Shown: positions 9,782 to 19,207 of the stretch, piece by piece
How positions within the stretch are numbered: position 1 is the first letter of the stretch
How the letters are laid out: the number at the start of each line of letters is the position of its first letter
Source of the DNA: Clostridium chrysemydis
Lineage (GTDB): Bacteria > Bacillota > Clostridia > Clostridiales > Clostridiaceae
Assembly: GCF_015234215.1 (NCBI RefSeq)
Contig: NZ_JADEKP010000007.1
Location: forward strand, 29,013 to 93,012
Length of the DNA stretch: 64,000 nt
Reading direction: 5' to 3'
Program-made: the position numbers and the translations under genes
Notes under the pieces: generated by a model
Database searches by the model: none
The model's input: only the letters and a program-made list of their open reading frames with translations
Told to the model about the DNA's origin: nothing

Positions 9782-11251
9782 ATGAACGACATAAAAAAGA
9801 ATGTAAGGAATGTAATGATAGTCTTCTTATTTTGTTTGATTGCATTGATTTCATATATTGCTTATTTCCAAGCTTTTAAAGCTCCAGAAATAGCAGAGAA
9901 ACCAGGAAATCAAAGATTGTGGATAGAGAGAAACAAAGTTTTAAGAGGAACTATTTATGATAGAGATGGTAAGCCTTTAACAAAAACATCAAAAGAATCT
10001 GCAACTACTCAAAAGAGAGAGTATATCTACGGAGACTTATATGCCCATCCGTTAGGGTATGCAAGCAACAGATTCGGAATTACAGGTCTAGAAGAAGCAT
10101 ACGATAAAGAATTAACTACTTACAACGAAGTGACAACAGGGCTTAAGACATTAATGAAAGATTTTAGTACTGAAGGATTTAAAAAAGCTTTTGATGATAG
10201 AGATAAAACTCAGAAAAAGATAGGTAATGGAGTAGTAACTACTCTAAACACTAACCTTCAGCAAGTAGCTTATGATGCACTAGGAGATTCAAGAGGTGCA
10301 GTTGTAGCTATAAACCCTAAAAATGGTGAAGTTTTAGCTATGGTTTCTAAACCAAGTTTTAACCCTAACAAATTAGATTCAGAAATGGCAAAAGCTAATA
10401 AGGGAAGCGCTGAAAATAGCCCTCTTATAAACAGAGCTATTAACGGACTATATCCACCAGGGTCAGTATTTAAGATAGTAACTACTGCAAGTGCACTTGA
10501 TAATATACCAGGTGTTCAAAACAAAACTTGGAACGATACAGGAGTTATTAAGTTTAAAGATGGAAAAAATCTTAATAACGATAGTAACGAAGCAAATGGT
10601 AACATAAACTTAAATAGAGCTTTCGTAGCTTCAAGTAACTTTGTATATGGTAACTTAGCTATGGATTTAGGAAAAGATTTGAAAAATACAGCTGAAAAGT
10701 TTGGCTTTAATCAAAAAGTTCCGTCAGATGGATTTAGTATTACACCTAGTAAATACCCTAAAGACGAACAGGTGCTTGGAGATTTAGCAAGAAGTGGTAT
10801 AGGTCAAAGTAGTATTTTAGCTACTCCTATGCAAATGGCTTTAGTAGGTTGTGCTGTTGCAAATAACGGTGTTATTATGGAGCCTACTTTAGTAAGCAAA
10901 GTAGTTAATGCTAACAAAGAAACAGTTAAAACAATCAAACCAGAAGAATACAAAAAAGTTATGTCAGAGTCTGACGCAAAAATAATAAAAGGTTACATGA
11001 GAGACCTTGTACAATCAAGAGAAGATGGAAGTTGGTCATACTTTAATGGATTAGATGTTGCTGGTAAAACAGGAACAGCGGATCATAACAATCCAGACGG
11101 TTCACCAGCAAAACCACACTCATGGTTTGTAGGAATGGCTCCAGCAAATGATCCACAAATAGTAGTAGCAGTTATTGCAGAAAATAGTGGATACGGTGCT
11201 ATAAAAGCAGCATCAGTTGCTGGAAAAGTAATAAATGCAGCATTAAGATAG
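9782..11251 (+). CDS. Class B penicillin-binding protein (transpeptidase)
   Basis: A 489-residue D,D-transpeptidase that cross-links peptidoglycan. The ATG at 9782 is chosen because GAGGAGG directly precedes it; the longer in-frame reading would overlap the SEDS gene. It has an N-terminal membrane anchor (about residues 10-30), a short PBP dimerisation region, and the penicillin-binding motifs SVFK (in GLYPPGSVFKI, near residue 222), SSN and KTG (in AGKTGTAD, near 427). It is shorter than typical 600-700 residue PBP2 or PBP3 and matches the compact PbpA type found next to FtsW/RodA genes in clostridia and actinobacteria. It lies in an operon with the FHA and SEDS genes. Confidence 0.92.
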   Translation: MNDIKKNVRNVMIVFLFCLIALISYIAYFQAFKAPEIAEKPGNQRLWIERNKVLRGTIYDRDGKPLTKTSKESATTQKREYIYGDLYAHPLGYASNRFGITGLEEAYDKELTTYNEVTTGLKTLMKDFSTEGFKKAFDDRDKTQKKIGNGVVTTLNTNLQQVAYDALGDSRGAVVAINPKNGEVLAMVSKPSFNPNKLDSEMAKANKGSAENSPLINRAINGLYPPGSVFKIVTTASALDNIPGVQNKTWNDTGVIKFKDGKNLNNDSNEANGNINLNRAFVASSNFVYGNLAMDLGKDLKNTAEKFGFNQKVPSDGFSITPSKYPKDEQVLGDLARSGIGQSSILATPMQMALVGCAVANNGVIMEPTLVSKVVNANKETVKTIKPEEYKKVMSESDAKIIKGYMRDLVQSREDGSWSYFNGLDVAGKTGTADHNNPDGSPAKPHSWFVGMAPANDPQIVVAVIAENSGYGAIKAASVAGKVINAALR

Positions 11252-11282
11252 AATAATAAACGTAACAAATAGATAGATTTAA

Positions 11283-11327
11283 AAAGGCTGTCGCACTATA
11301 TAAGAGGTGAGACAGTCTTTTATTTTT
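11283..11327 (+). terminator. Rho-independent terminator
   Basis: AAAGGCTGTC (11283-11292) pairs with GACAGTCTTT (11311-11320), then a T-rich tail. The remaining roughly 240 bases up to uvrC are AT-rich. They hold only a weak promoter-like pair, TTTACA at 11484 and TAATAT near 11507, and no ORF. Confidence 0.75.
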
Positions 11328-11567
11328 AATATAGTAAAAATAAATAATTGTTTTGTAATACAAACTTAATAAATAAATAGTAAAATATTATTGTTAAATA
11401 TAATGAAAATATTAATTTTATATATTAAATTATAGAAATAAATGGATTATAATTACAAAATTAAACTAATTTTCGTTAAAAAATTTACAAGTCCCATTAA
11501 ATGCGATAATATAAAAAATGGGATAAATGATTTAGGTAAGAGAAGCTTTTGAAAGGGAGGTTTGCTT

Positions 11568-13451
11568 ATGTTTGACTTTGAATATCAACTAAAAATTTTA
11601 CCAGATAAACCTGGAGTTTATCTTATGAAAAATTCCTTAGGCGAAATAATATATGTTGGTAAAGCGAAAGTTTTAAAAAATAGAGTTAGACAGTACTTTC
11701 AAAATTCAAAAAATCATACTGAAAAAGTAAGGGCCATGGTAAAAAATATTTCAGAGTTTGAATACATAGTTACAGATTCTGAGATGGAAGCACTTATACT
11801 TGAGTGTAACCTTATAAAAAAATATAGCCCTAAATACAATATTACCTTTAAGGATGATAAGTTTTATCCTTTTATAAAAATAACTATAAATGAAGATTTT
11901 CCTAGAGTTTTTGTTACAAGAAACTTTGCTAAGGATGGAAATAAATATTTTGGTCCCTACACTAACGGGGCTGCCGTTTATGAAACTATAAATTTAATAA
12001 GAAAGGTTTTTCCACTTAGAACATGTAAGAGATCTATTACTGTAGGTGGTGAGAAAACTAGAGCTTGTTTAAATTATCATATAAAAAAATGCACTGCACC
12101 TTGTGAAGGTTTTACAACAAAAGAAGAGTACGGTGCAATGATAAATGAAATTATAGATATATTAAATGGAAAAGATAAGCATATATTAGGTGAGCTTAAA
12201 AAACAAATGGAAGAAGCGTCAATGAACCTTCAATTTGAAAAAGCTGCATCTTTTAGAGATAAAATTTTAGCAATAGAGGCATTAGTTCAAAAGCAAAAGA
12301 TGTTTAAAATCACGGATACAGATGAAGATTTTATAAACCTTTATAAAGATGAAAAAGATACTTGCATTCAAGTTTTCTTCGAAAGAGATGGAAAGATTGT
12401 TGGAAGAGAGCATTTTATGCTTCAAAACACTTTAGAATATTCAGAAGAAGAGATAGTCAGCCAATTTATAGTTAATTTCTATAGTGGTGCATCTAAGATT
12501 CCTAAAAATATCTATTGTAATGGAGTAGAAGATAAAGAAGCGTTAGAAGAATTTTTATCTATAAAAAGAGAGGCTAAATCTTTTATAAAGATTCCTCAAA
12601 AGGGAAATAAGCAAAAAATGCTTAATATGGTTCGTGAAAACGCTAAGATAACCTTAGAACAATTTAAAGATAAAATCTTAAAAGAAAAAGAAATAAACAG
12701 GGTTAGCTTAACAGAACTTGCAGAAGTTTTAGGATTAGACGATTTACCTTATAGAATAGAAGCATATGATATATCAAACATACAAGGGGTAGACTCGGTA
12801 GGGAGTATGATTGTATTTGAAGATGGTAAGGCTAAAAATAGTGATTATAGAAGGTTTAAAATTAAGACTGTAAAAGGTGCTAATGATTACGACAGTATGA
12901 GAGAGATACTTGAAAGAAGATTTAAGCACGGTCTTAAAGAAATTAAAGAGATACAGGAGCGAAACCTTAAGTTTTCTAATGGGAAGTTTTCAAGCTTTCC
13001 AGATTTAATAATGATGGATGGTGGAAAAGGTCAAATAAATATCGCATTAGAAGTATTAAAGGATTTAGATATAGAAATTCCTGTGTGTGGATTAGTAAAA
13101 GATGATAAGCACCAAACTAGGGGGATTATTTATAATAACGAAGAAATTATTATAAATAGAAGTTCTAATCTAATGCAAATGATTAGAAGAATACAAGATG
13201 AGGTGCATAGATTTGCAATAACATATCATAGATCTCTTAGAGATAAAAGAACATTACATTCTATATTAGATGATATTCCTTTTGTTGGAGCTAAGAGGCG
13301 AAAAGAGCTTTTAATGAAGTTTAAAAGTGTTGATAATATAAAGAAAGCTACTCTAGAAGAGCTATTAGACACTCCGAGTATAGATAAAAAATCAGCGGAG
13401 AGTATAATTAATTACTTTGGTGACAATAATGAAGATACGGGTGAAGAGTAA
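11568..13451 (+). CDS. uvrC: UvrABC excinuclease subunit C
   Basis: UvrC makes both incisions around the lesion in nucleotide excision repair. At 627 residues it is full length. The ATG at 11568 lies seven bases after GGGAGG and is preferred over the in-frame TTG two codons earlier. Domains are an N-terminal GIY-YIG nuclease (GVYLMKN, IIYVGKAK), a Cys-rich region (RTC, ACLNYHIKKCTAPC), a UVR motif (NLQFEKAASFRD), the RNase H-like domain with catalytic acids (EAYDISNIQG, DLIMMDGGKGQ), and C-terminal helix-hairpin-helix motifs (IPFVGAKRRKELLMKF). I see no SOS box in its upstream region, in contrast to uvrA. Confidence 0.97.
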   Translation: MFDFEYQLKILPDKPGVYLMKNSLGEIIYVGKAKVLKNRVRQYFQNSKNHTEKVRAMVKNISEFEYIVTDSEMEALILECNLIKKYSPKYNITFKDDKFYPFIKITINEDFPRVFVTRNFAKDGNKYFGPYTNGAAVYETINLIRKVFPLRTCKRSITVGGEKTRACLNYHIKKCTAPCEGFTTKEEYGAMINEIIDILNGKDKHILGELKKQMEEASMNLQFEKAASFRDKILAIEALVQKQKMFKITDTDEDFINLYKDEKDTCIQVFFERDGKIVGREHFMLQNTLEYSEEEIVSQFIVNFYSGASKIPKNIYCNGVEDKEALEEFLSIKREAKSFIKIPQKGNKQKMLNMVRENAKITLEQFKDKILKEKEINRVSLTELAEVLGLDDLPYRIEAYDISNIQGVDSVGSMIVFEDGKAKNSDYRRFKIKTVKGANDYDSMREILERRFKHGLKEIKEIQERNLKFSNGKFSSFPDLIMMDGGKGQINIALEVLKDLDIEIPVCGLVKDDKHQTRGIIYNNEEIIINRSSNLMQMIRRIQDEVHRFAITYHRSLRDKRTLHSILDDIPFVGAKRRKELLMKFKSVDNIKKATLEELLDTPSIDKKSAESIINYFGDNNEDTGEE

Positions 13452-13527
13452 TTTTAACTATTTTGTACTTGTTTTAATAATATATATAGAATATACTATT
13501 TAGTGAAAATTTTTGAAGGAGTTTGTT

Positions 13528-14436
13528 ATGAATTACAAAGAGTTATTTAAGGACATATATTTAGAAAATCAAATAGAGCTTAATTCAAATATGAGTGAAC
13601 ATATATATTTTAAGGTTGGAGGCCCTGTAGACGTGCTAGTTGTTCCTAATGATTTCGAACAAGTAGTAAAAACTATAGAAGTTTGTAAGGAAAATAAGAT
13701 TCCTTATTACGTTATAGGTAATGGATCAAATCTTTTAGTTAAAGATGGTGGAATGAAAGGTGTTGTTATAAAACTAACAGAACTAAATAAAATTTCATCA
13801 GAAGGTGAAGATATTACAGCTGATTGTGGTGTTTTACTTAAAGATGTGTCTAAACTTGCAGTTCAAAATGAACTTACAGGCTTCGAATTTGCTTGCGGAA
13901 TACCAGGTTCTGTAGGTGGTGCTGTATTTATGAATGCAGGGGCATATAACGGAGAAATCTCAGAAGTTATAAAATGCGCAAAAGTTTTAACTAGAGATGG
14001 AGAAATTAAAGATTTAAATAAAGAAGAATTAGAACTTGGATATAGATCTTCAAAAGTTATGAAAGAAGGCGGAATCATTTTAAGAGCTACTTTCACGCTT
14101 AAAAAAGGAGAGAAAGAGACAATACAAAATAGAGTTGATGATTTAACTGAAAAAAGGGAATCAAAGCAACCTTTAGAATATCCTTCAGCAGGTAGTACTT
14201 TTAAAAGACCTGAAGGATACTTTGCAGGAAAACTTATTCAAGATGCAGGTTTAAAAGGTTACTCTATAGGTGGGGCTTGCGTTTCTAACAAACATTCAGG
14301 CTTTGTTATAAATAAAGGTGGAGCTTCAGCTAAGGATATCTTAGATGTTATTCATCACGTTCAAGATGAAGTTATGAAACAATTTGGAGTTAAATTAGAT
14401 ACAGAAGTTAGAATAATAGGTGAAGAAGAAAAGTAA
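13528..14436 (+). CDS. murB: UDP-N-acetylenolpyruvoylglucosamine reductase
   Basis: MurB is the FAD-dependent, NADPH-using reductase that converts UDP-GlcNAc-enolpyruvate to UDP-MurNAc in cytoplasmic peptidoglycan precursor synthesis. It has 302 residues from the ATG at 13528, which follows GAAGGAG; an in-frame TTG 15 bases earlier has no ribosome binding site. FAD-binding motifs are [12 protein letters not shown] and [27 protein letters not shown]. The catalytic-site motif [13 protein letters not shown] with [12 protein letters not shown] is type IIb-like. It lies 77 bases after uvrC and ends at a strong terminator. Confidence 0.97.
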   Translation: MNYKELFKDIYLENQIELNSNMSEHIYFKVGGPVDVLVVPNDFEQVVKTIEVCKENKIPYYVIGNGSNLLVKDGGMKGVVIKLTELNKISSEGEDITADCGVLLKDVSKLAVQNELTGFEFACGIPGSVGGAVFMNAGAYNGEISEVIKCAKVLTRDGEIKDLNKEELELGYRSSKVMKEGGIILRATFTLKKGEKETIQNRVDDLTEKRESKQPLEYPSAGSTFKRPEGYFAGKLIQDAGLKGYSIGGACVSNKHSGFVINKGGASAKDILDVIHHVQDEVMKQFGVKLDTEVRIIGEEEK

Positions 14437-14447
14437 AACTAACTTCT

Positions 14448-14484
14448 AAAAGGTGTAAGATTTATAAGTCTTACACCTTTTTTA
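14448..14484 (+). terminator. Rho-independent terminator after murB
   Basis: AAAGGTGTAAGA (14448-14459) pairs with TCTTACACCTTT (14469-14480), followed by further Ts. Confidence 0.85.
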
Positions 14485-14513
14485 ATTAGAAAGTAAAATA
14501 TTTTAAAAAACAA

Positions 14514-14542
14514 TTTACAATTTATTCCAAAAGATATATAAT
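14514..14542 (+). promoter_or_regulatory. Promoter for a candidate small RNA
   Basis: A -35 TTTACA (14514-14519) and -10 TATAAT (14537-14542) are separated by exactly 17 bp. No gene of useful length starts within 200 bases downstream. Confidence 0.6.
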
Positions 14543-14548
14543 AGATTT

Positions 14549-14763
14549 AGAAGCTAATATTTATCTTAAGTTAAGTTTTTTCCTCTAAGTTAAGATATAA
14601 TATATGAAATTTTAATCGTAGTAGTTAAATTTAGTTTTGATTAAGCAATAGGACATGCAAGTGTTATAGAAATATTTGTTGTAATTAGTGTACTTATAAA
14701 TTTAACGGTTAGATAAATATTAGTTAAATAGCTAGGCTTTATTAAGTCTAGCTATTTTTAAAT
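14549..14763 (+). ncRNA. Candidate structured non-coding RNA (about 200 nt)
   Basis: Between the promoter at 14514-14542 and the terminator at 14726-14763 lies about 180 nt without a meaningful ORF. It is closed by a long-range helix: CTAATATTTATCT (14554-14566) is fully complementary to AGATAAATATTAG (14711-14723). A second 9-bp helix follows inside it (14570-14578 with 14698-14706, one G-U). A promoter, a closed long hairpin of about 170 nt and an intrinsic terminator are the architecture of 6S RNA, but I cannot confirm its central bubble, so the family is open. It could instead be a leader of the small membrane protein gene at 14814. Confidence 0.45.
14726..14763 (+). terminator. Rho-independent terminator of the candidate RNA
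   Basis: AAATAGCTAGGCTT and AAGTCTAGCTATTT form a stem of about 14 bp (one G-U) around a short loop, followed by Ts. Confidence 0.8.
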
Positions 14764-14813
14764 TTTTCTTATATGCTATAATATATGTAAATAAAGGGGA
14801 GTGGAGGTAGTTT

Positions 14814-15134
14814 ATGATATTTTTAGTTTCAATTGGGGGATTCATTTTATTTACTGTATTAGCTTTTTTAGTAGGGGTATTAAAGAAAATTAATATAGCA
14901 CCATCAATTACAGAGGTACAGATTAAAAAAGTTAGAAAAAAAGATATATTCACAAGAGATGTGTCAGTGCATCTGTTCTTTTTAGGAGTAGCTTGCCTTA
15001 TGCCATATCTTTTAGGTTTACTATTAGGTAAGGTGGGAACTTATGTAGGGCTTGCAATTTTAATATTAGGAGCACTTTTGTGGTCATCTTTTACTGGAAG
15101 TATAGATAGAAAAATTAAAATAGGCAAATACTAA
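14814..15134 (+). CDS. Small hypothetical membrane protein, 106 residues
   Basis: Not a family I recognise. Three hydrophobic segments are visible, about residues 2-22, 53-73 and 77-92, with a charged segment (KKVRKKDIFTRD) between the first and second. There is no lipobox or cleavage site. The ATG at 14814 follows GGGGAGTGGAGG. It lies 28 bases upstream of the hisC-like gene, with no terminator between them, so it may be co-transcribed with it. Downstream of the candidate RNA, a TATAAT near 14776 may serve as its promoter. Confidence 0.6.
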   Translation: MIFLVSIGGFILFTVLAFLVGVLKKINIAPSITEVQIKKVRKKDIFTRDVSVHLFFLGVACLMPYLLGLLLGKVGTYVGLAILILGALLWSSFTGSIDRKIKIGKY

Positions 15135-15162
15135 TTTTAGTTAAATAAAGAGGGGCGATTAA

Positions 15163-16263
15163 ATGAAAAAAATTATAAGAAACGAAGTTTCTAGGTTATC
15201 ACCTTATATAGCAGGGAAACCTATAGAAGAAGTGAAGAGGGAGCTTGGATTAAATAAAGTAGTTAAACTTGCATCTAACGAAAATCCTTATGGACCTTCG
15301 AAAAAAGCAATAGAAGCTCTTATAAACACAGTTTCAGATACTAATATTTATCCTGATTCTATATCATATAGTTTCAAAACTGAACTTTCTAAAATGTTAA
15401 ATATAAAAAACGAGAACATATTTTGTGGGGCAGGATCTGATTCTCTTATAAAAGATATATGTCTAACATTTATAAAAGAAGGCGAAGAATCTATAATGGG
15501 TGAGATAACTTTCCCAAGATATAAAAGTAACGTTATATTATCAGGAGGGGAAGCTATAGAAATCCCTATGAAAAATAATGCGTTAGATATAGAGAAAATG
15601 GTAGAAGCTATCACTTCAAAAACAAAGATAATTTGGTTTTGCAATCCTAACAATCCAACAGGAACATTATTTACAAAAACTGAATTTATGAAGGTTTTAG
15701 ATAAAATTCCTGAGGATGTTATTATAGTTATGGATGAAGCTTATATGGAATTTAAAGATACTTTAGATGTTGTAGACTCTTTAGAACTTATGAAAACTAG
15801 AAAAAACGTTATAGTTCTTAGGACTTTTTCAAAGGCCTACGGCTTAGCATCTTTAAGGTTTGGATACGGAATAGCAAGTGAAGAGATAGTAGGATATTTA
15901 AATAGAGTAATAAATCCTTTTGATTCAAATCTTTTCGCTCAAAATGCAGCACTTGAAGCTTTAAAAGATTCAGATTATTTAAATAAAGTAGTAAGTTTAA
16001 ATAAAGTAGAGAGAGAATACTTTATGAGAGAATTTAAGAAGATGGGTTTAAAATACCTTCCATCGCACACCAATTTTATAATGGTAAATGTAAATGGAGA
16101 CGATAAACCTATCTACGAATATCTTTTAAAGAATGGATTTATAGTTAGACCTGGTTTCCTTTTAGGAATGAAAGGCTGGCTTAGAATTAGCTTTGGTAAA
16201 GAAGATGATAATAAAGAGTTAATTGATCTATTAGAAGAAGCTATAAATAAAAGAGATAATTAA
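15163..16263 (+). CDS. hisC: Histidinol-phosphate aminotransferase-like PLP enzyme
   Basis: A 366-residue fold-type I pyridoxal-phosphate aminotransferase of the HisC subfamily. The family catalyses conversion of imidazole acetol phosphate to histidinol phosphate, with glutamate as donor. Motifs are KLASNENPYGPS near the N terminus, FCNPNNPTGT (about residues 165-174), the aspartate in VMDEAYMEF, and the PLP lysine in RTFSKAYGLASLRFGYG (about 220-236). No other his genes are nearby. A stand-alone HisC homologue can also act on aromatic amino acids, so the substrate is uncertain. It is 28 bases downstream of a small membrane protein. Confidence 0.85.
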   Translation: MKKIIRNEVSRLSPYIAGKPIEEVKRELGLNKVVKLASNENPYGPSKKAIEALINTVSDTNIYPDSISYSFKTELSKMLNIKNENIFCGAGSDSLIKDICLTFIKEGEESIMGEITFPRYKSNVILSGGEAIEIPMKNNALDIEKMVEAITSKTKIIWFCNPNNPTGTLFTKTEFMKVLDKIPEDVIIVMDEAYMEFKDTLDVVDSLELMKTRKNVIVLRTFSKAYGLASLRFGYGIASEEIVGYLNRVINPFDSNLFAQNAALEALKDSDYLNKVVSLNKVEREYFMREFKKMGLKYLPSHTNFIMVNVNGDDKPIYEYLLKNGFIVRPGFLLGMKGWLRISFGKEDDNKELIDLLEEAINKRDN

Positions 16264-16269
16264 GTTTAA

Positions 16270-16303
16270 GGGTGCCTATTATTTAGGTACCCTGTACTTT
16301 TTA
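16270..16303 (+). terminator. Stem-loop after hisC
   Basis: GGGTGCCTA (16270-16278) pairs with TAGGTACCC (16284-16292, one G-U), followed within eight bases by a T-run. Confidence 0.6.
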
Positions 16304-16402
16304 AAGTGAAATTAACTTTTTTTAATTTAAAATTAACCAACCTAGTTTAATTTGTATATTATGATATAATTATATAAATGTTTATAAGGAGGTAAGGCTA
16401 TT

Positions 16403-17281
16403 ATGAGATTTGTTATAGTAACAGGATTATCAGGAGCGGGTAAAACAGAAGCAACAAGAAGTTTAGAGGATTTAGGATATTTTTGTGTTGATAACCTACC
16501 ACCAAAATTAATACCAAAGTTTGCAGAAGCTTGTAATAATGGCAGCGTAGAGAAAGTAGCGATAGTAACAGATATCAGAGGGGGAGTATTCTTTGATGAT
16601 TTATTCGAAAGCTTACTTTATCTAAAAAATAATGACTTTAAATACGAAATACTATTCTTAGAATCTTCAGACGAAGTTTTAGTTAAGAGATTTAAAGAGG
16701 CTAGAAGAAGTCATCCTCTAGCACCTAATTCAAGAGTCTTAACTGGAATCAGCGAAGAAAGAAATAAGTTAAGAGAAGTTAAAGATAGAGCCGATCAAAT
16801 AATCGACACTTCAAAATATAAGATTAGAGATTTAAGAGAAAAGATAAATGAATTTTATGGAAGCGCTGAAGAACCAGACAAAGAACTTTCTATTACAGTT
16901 TTAAGTTTCGGATTTAAATATGGTATTCCAGTAGATTCGGATTTAGTTTTCGATGTTAGATTCATCCCAAACCCATTCTACATTCCAGAACTTAAAGCAT
17001 TTTCAGGAAGCGATGAACCAGTTAGAAAATATGTTTTAGAGCAAAAAGAAACAGAAGGTTTCTTAGAGAAACTTATGGATATGCTAAGATTCTTAATTCC
17101 AAATTATACTCAAGAGGGTAAAAGACAACTTATTGTATCAATAGGATGTACAGGTGGAAGACATAGATCAGTTGCAATAGCAAACGAACTATATGATTTA
17201 TTATCAAAAGAAGGGTATAAGACAGGAATAGAACATAGAGATATTTCTGAGGATGTAAACAGAGGGGCTAAGAAACTATGA
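16403..17281 (+). CDS. rapZ: RNase adapter RapZ / YvcJ-type nucleotide-binding protein
   Basis: A 292-residue P-loop protein of the RapZ/YvcJ family. In E. coli RapZ directs RNase E to sRNA GlmZ; in Firmicutes YvcJ is a GTPase and ATPase whose role is less clear. Walker A GLSGAGKT is at residues 8-15, and the C-terminal domain carries [19 protein letters not shown] (about 249-267). The ATG at 16403 follows GGAGG. Its stop overlaps the start of yvcK by four bases, a conserved translational coupling, and whiA follows farther down, the typical rapZ-yvcK-whiA cluster of Gram-positives. Confidence 0.95.
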   Translation: MRFVIVTGLSGAGKTEATRSLEDLGYFCVDNLPPKLIPKFAEACNNGSVEKVAIVTDIRGGVFFDDLFESLLYLKNNDFKYEILFLESSDEVLVKRFKEARRSHPLAPNSRVLTGISEERNKLREVKDRADQIIDTSKYKIRDLREKINEFYGSAEEPDKELSITVLSFGFKYGIPVDSDLVFDVRFIPNPFYIPELKAFSGSDEPVRKYVLEQKETEGFLEKLMDMLRFLIPNYTQEGKRQLIVSIGCTGGRHRSVAIANELYDLLSKEGYKTGIEHRDISEDVNRGAKKL

Positions 17282-18645
17282 GGCTGTCTGACTGGCTAAA
17301 GCCAGGGATAAGAGTTAAGAGATGGTTTTTTGCTGGGCTTTTTGGAGTGCTTTTAATTGCACTTGGATTTACAGAGTTAGTTAATCATAGATTATATGAT
17401 GCATACTACAAAGTATTTTATATGTGCTTAAATATAACAGGTGTATTCGTTATTTATATATCTGTTAGTGAAGGTGTAAAATCTATTATAGCTTTAATGA
17501 ATAGAGGATATATAAAAATGTCTCTAGATAGTAGAAAAATAGAAAGTCTTATAAGTGAAAAGAGACTTTTAGTTAAAGGTCCTAAAATCGTAGTTATAGG
17601 TGGAGGGACTGGTCTTTCTACTATGCTTAGAGGACTTAAATACTATACTTCAAACATAACAGCTGTAGTTACTGTTGGAGATGATGGGGGAGGTTCTGGT
17701 GACTTAAGGGAAGACTTAGGGATGCTTCCTCCAGGAGACATAAGAAACTGTCTTTTAGCTCTAGCAGATACTGAGCCTTTAATGGAAGATTTACTTCAGT
17801 ACAGATTTCCAGACGGAAGACTTAAAAACCAAAGCTTTGGAAACCTTTTTTTAGCAGCTATGGATGGTGTATCTGAAAACTTTGAAGATGCAGTTCAAAA
17901 GATGAGTTCAGTTTTAGCTGTAACAGGAAAAGTATTGCCTGTTACTTTAGATGATATGCAACTTATTGCTGAACTTGAAAATGGGAACATAATAGAAGGT
18001 GAATCCCAAATTCCAGAAGAGGCATTTAAGCAAAAATCACCTATAAAGAAATTATCTATTAACCCTAGCGATGCTAAACCTTTAGAAGAGGCACTTCACG
18101 CAATTAAAGAAGCTGATGCTATAGTTATGGGGCCTGGAAGCCTTTATACTAGCGTACTGCCAAACCTTCTAATAAAAGGAATAGCAAACGAAGTTAAAAA
18201 ATCTGATGCCTTTAAGATTTACATTTCAAATGTAATGACTCAAGCTGGAGAAACTGATAACTTTAACGTTTCAGATCACGTAAAAATACTAAGAAAATAT
18301 TTTGGTCGTGATATAGTTGAATGCGTAATTGCAAACACTGGCGTTATAAGTGAAGATATGAAAGCTAAGTATAAAGAAAAGAATTCAGATGTAGTAAAAA
18401 TAGATAGAGAAAACCTTAAAGATATAGAAGTAGTAGAAAGAAACATAGCTAGAACTAAAGACGGAACTGTTAAACATGATTCAGACTATTTAGCTCAAGT
18501 TCTTGTTGAAACTATTATGGAGAAAAAATTACTTTATGATAGAAAGAAAATCATTGAGTATATGTATTTATCACAGCGTATAAAAGAGCGTGATAAGAGT
18601 GAGAAAAAAACTAAAAGAGCCGCAATGAGTAAGGGTGAGAGCTAA
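17278..18645 (+). CDS. yvcK: YvcK/MgfK family gluconeogenesis factor
   Basis: A 455-residue YvcK-family protein (CofD-like fold) that binds UDP-sugars and is needed for growth on gluconeogenic carbon and for correct cell shape in B. subtilis. Here it has an N-terminal extension with two membrane helices (about residues 15-35 and 47-68) before the conserved domain, which starts at [20 protein letters not shown] (about 104-123). Further motifs are [28 protein letters not shown] and [18 protein letters not shown] membrane-anchored form is common in clostridia. The stop codon at 18643-18645 lies at the left end of a 268-bp palindromic element. Confidence 0.93.
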   Translation: MRLSDWLKPGIRVKRWFFAGLFGVLLIALGFTELVNHRLYDAYYKVFYMCLNITGVFVIYISVSEGVKSIIALMNRGYIKMSLDSRKIESLISEKRLLVKGPKIVVIGGGTGLSTMLRGLKYYTSNITAVVTVGDDGGGSGDLREDLGMLPPGDIRNCLLALADTEPLMEDLLQYRFPDGRLKNQSFGNLFLAAMDGVSENFEDAVQKMSSVLAVTGKVLPVTLDDMQLIAELENGNIIEGESQIPEEAFKQKSPIKKLSINPSDAKPLEEALHAIKEADAIVMGPGSLYTSVLPNLLIKGIANEVKKSDAFKIYISNVMTQAGETDNFNVSDHVKILRKYFGRDIVECVIANTGVISEDMKAKYKEKNSDVVKIDRENLKDIEVVERNIARTKDGTVKHDSDYLAQVLVETIMEKKLLYDRKKIIEYMYLSQRIKERDKSEKKTKRAAMSKGES

Positions 18646-18911
18646 TTCTAAATTGGTGAGATTTGGTTTTCTTTGAAAATGAGTAGTTTATAATATACTC
18701 CGTGAATTATTATATTTCACTAAGGATTTGTAATAGTTACTTCGTTTATTTTTCTAAAACTTAAAATTTGCTAAGGCAAAAGGTTTAAGTTTATTAACGA
18801 AAAAACACTACGTAACTAAACAAATTCTAAAGTTTATATACGATATTCACTCCATATTATTATTAAACTACTCATTTTATTTTTGTATGTGGTTCTCACC
18901 AATTTAGAATT
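18644..18911 (+). repeat. Large imperfect palindromic element at the yvcK stop codon
   Basis: Terminal inverted repeats of 17 bp, AATTCTAAATTGGTGAG (18644-18660) and its exact complement (18895-18911), enclose a second perfect 15-bp pair (18676-18690 with 18864-18878) and a further, diverged inverted repeat running towards the centre. The loop region carries TTTGCTAAGGCAAA. As RNA the whole segment could fold into one hairpin of about 130 bp. No ORF. A MITE-like or mRNA-end element is inferred; no clear target duplication is visible. Confidence 0.7.
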
Positions 18912-18950
18912 GATTAGCTTATTAAAGATAAAAATATAGAAGTGAATTTC

Positions 18951-19015
18951 AAGCACCTCCTAAAACTCTAAATTTGCTAAGGCAAAGAGTTAGAGTTTAT
19001 TTTAGGGAGGTGCTT
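18951..19015 (+). repeat. Second palindrome sharing the loop sequence of the first
   Basis: AAGCACCTCCTAAAA (18951-18965) pairs with the segment 19000-19015 with a single bulge; inside it CTCTAA pairs with TTAGAG, and a TTTGC/GCAAA tip follows. The core AATTTGCTAAGGCAAA and a downstream block with TACGTAACT and AAATTCTAAAG are shared with the 268-bp palindrome, so both are copies of one repeat family. The rest of the 562-base gap up to whiA contains no gene. Confidence 0.65.
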
Positions 19016-19207
19016 TTACGTAACTGCTTAAATTCTAAAGCTTAAATAAGAGCAATTTTTTGCTTGGTGACACACTGATTTTTTGAAAAAAAGGTCGAAA
19101 ATTGAGCCGAGTGTATCATAAGTTATTTAATCTATGATATAATGAATTGTCGTAGAGATAAAGAATCGAAAAAAAGAATTATATAATAGATAGAAGGAGA
19201 ACTTAGC

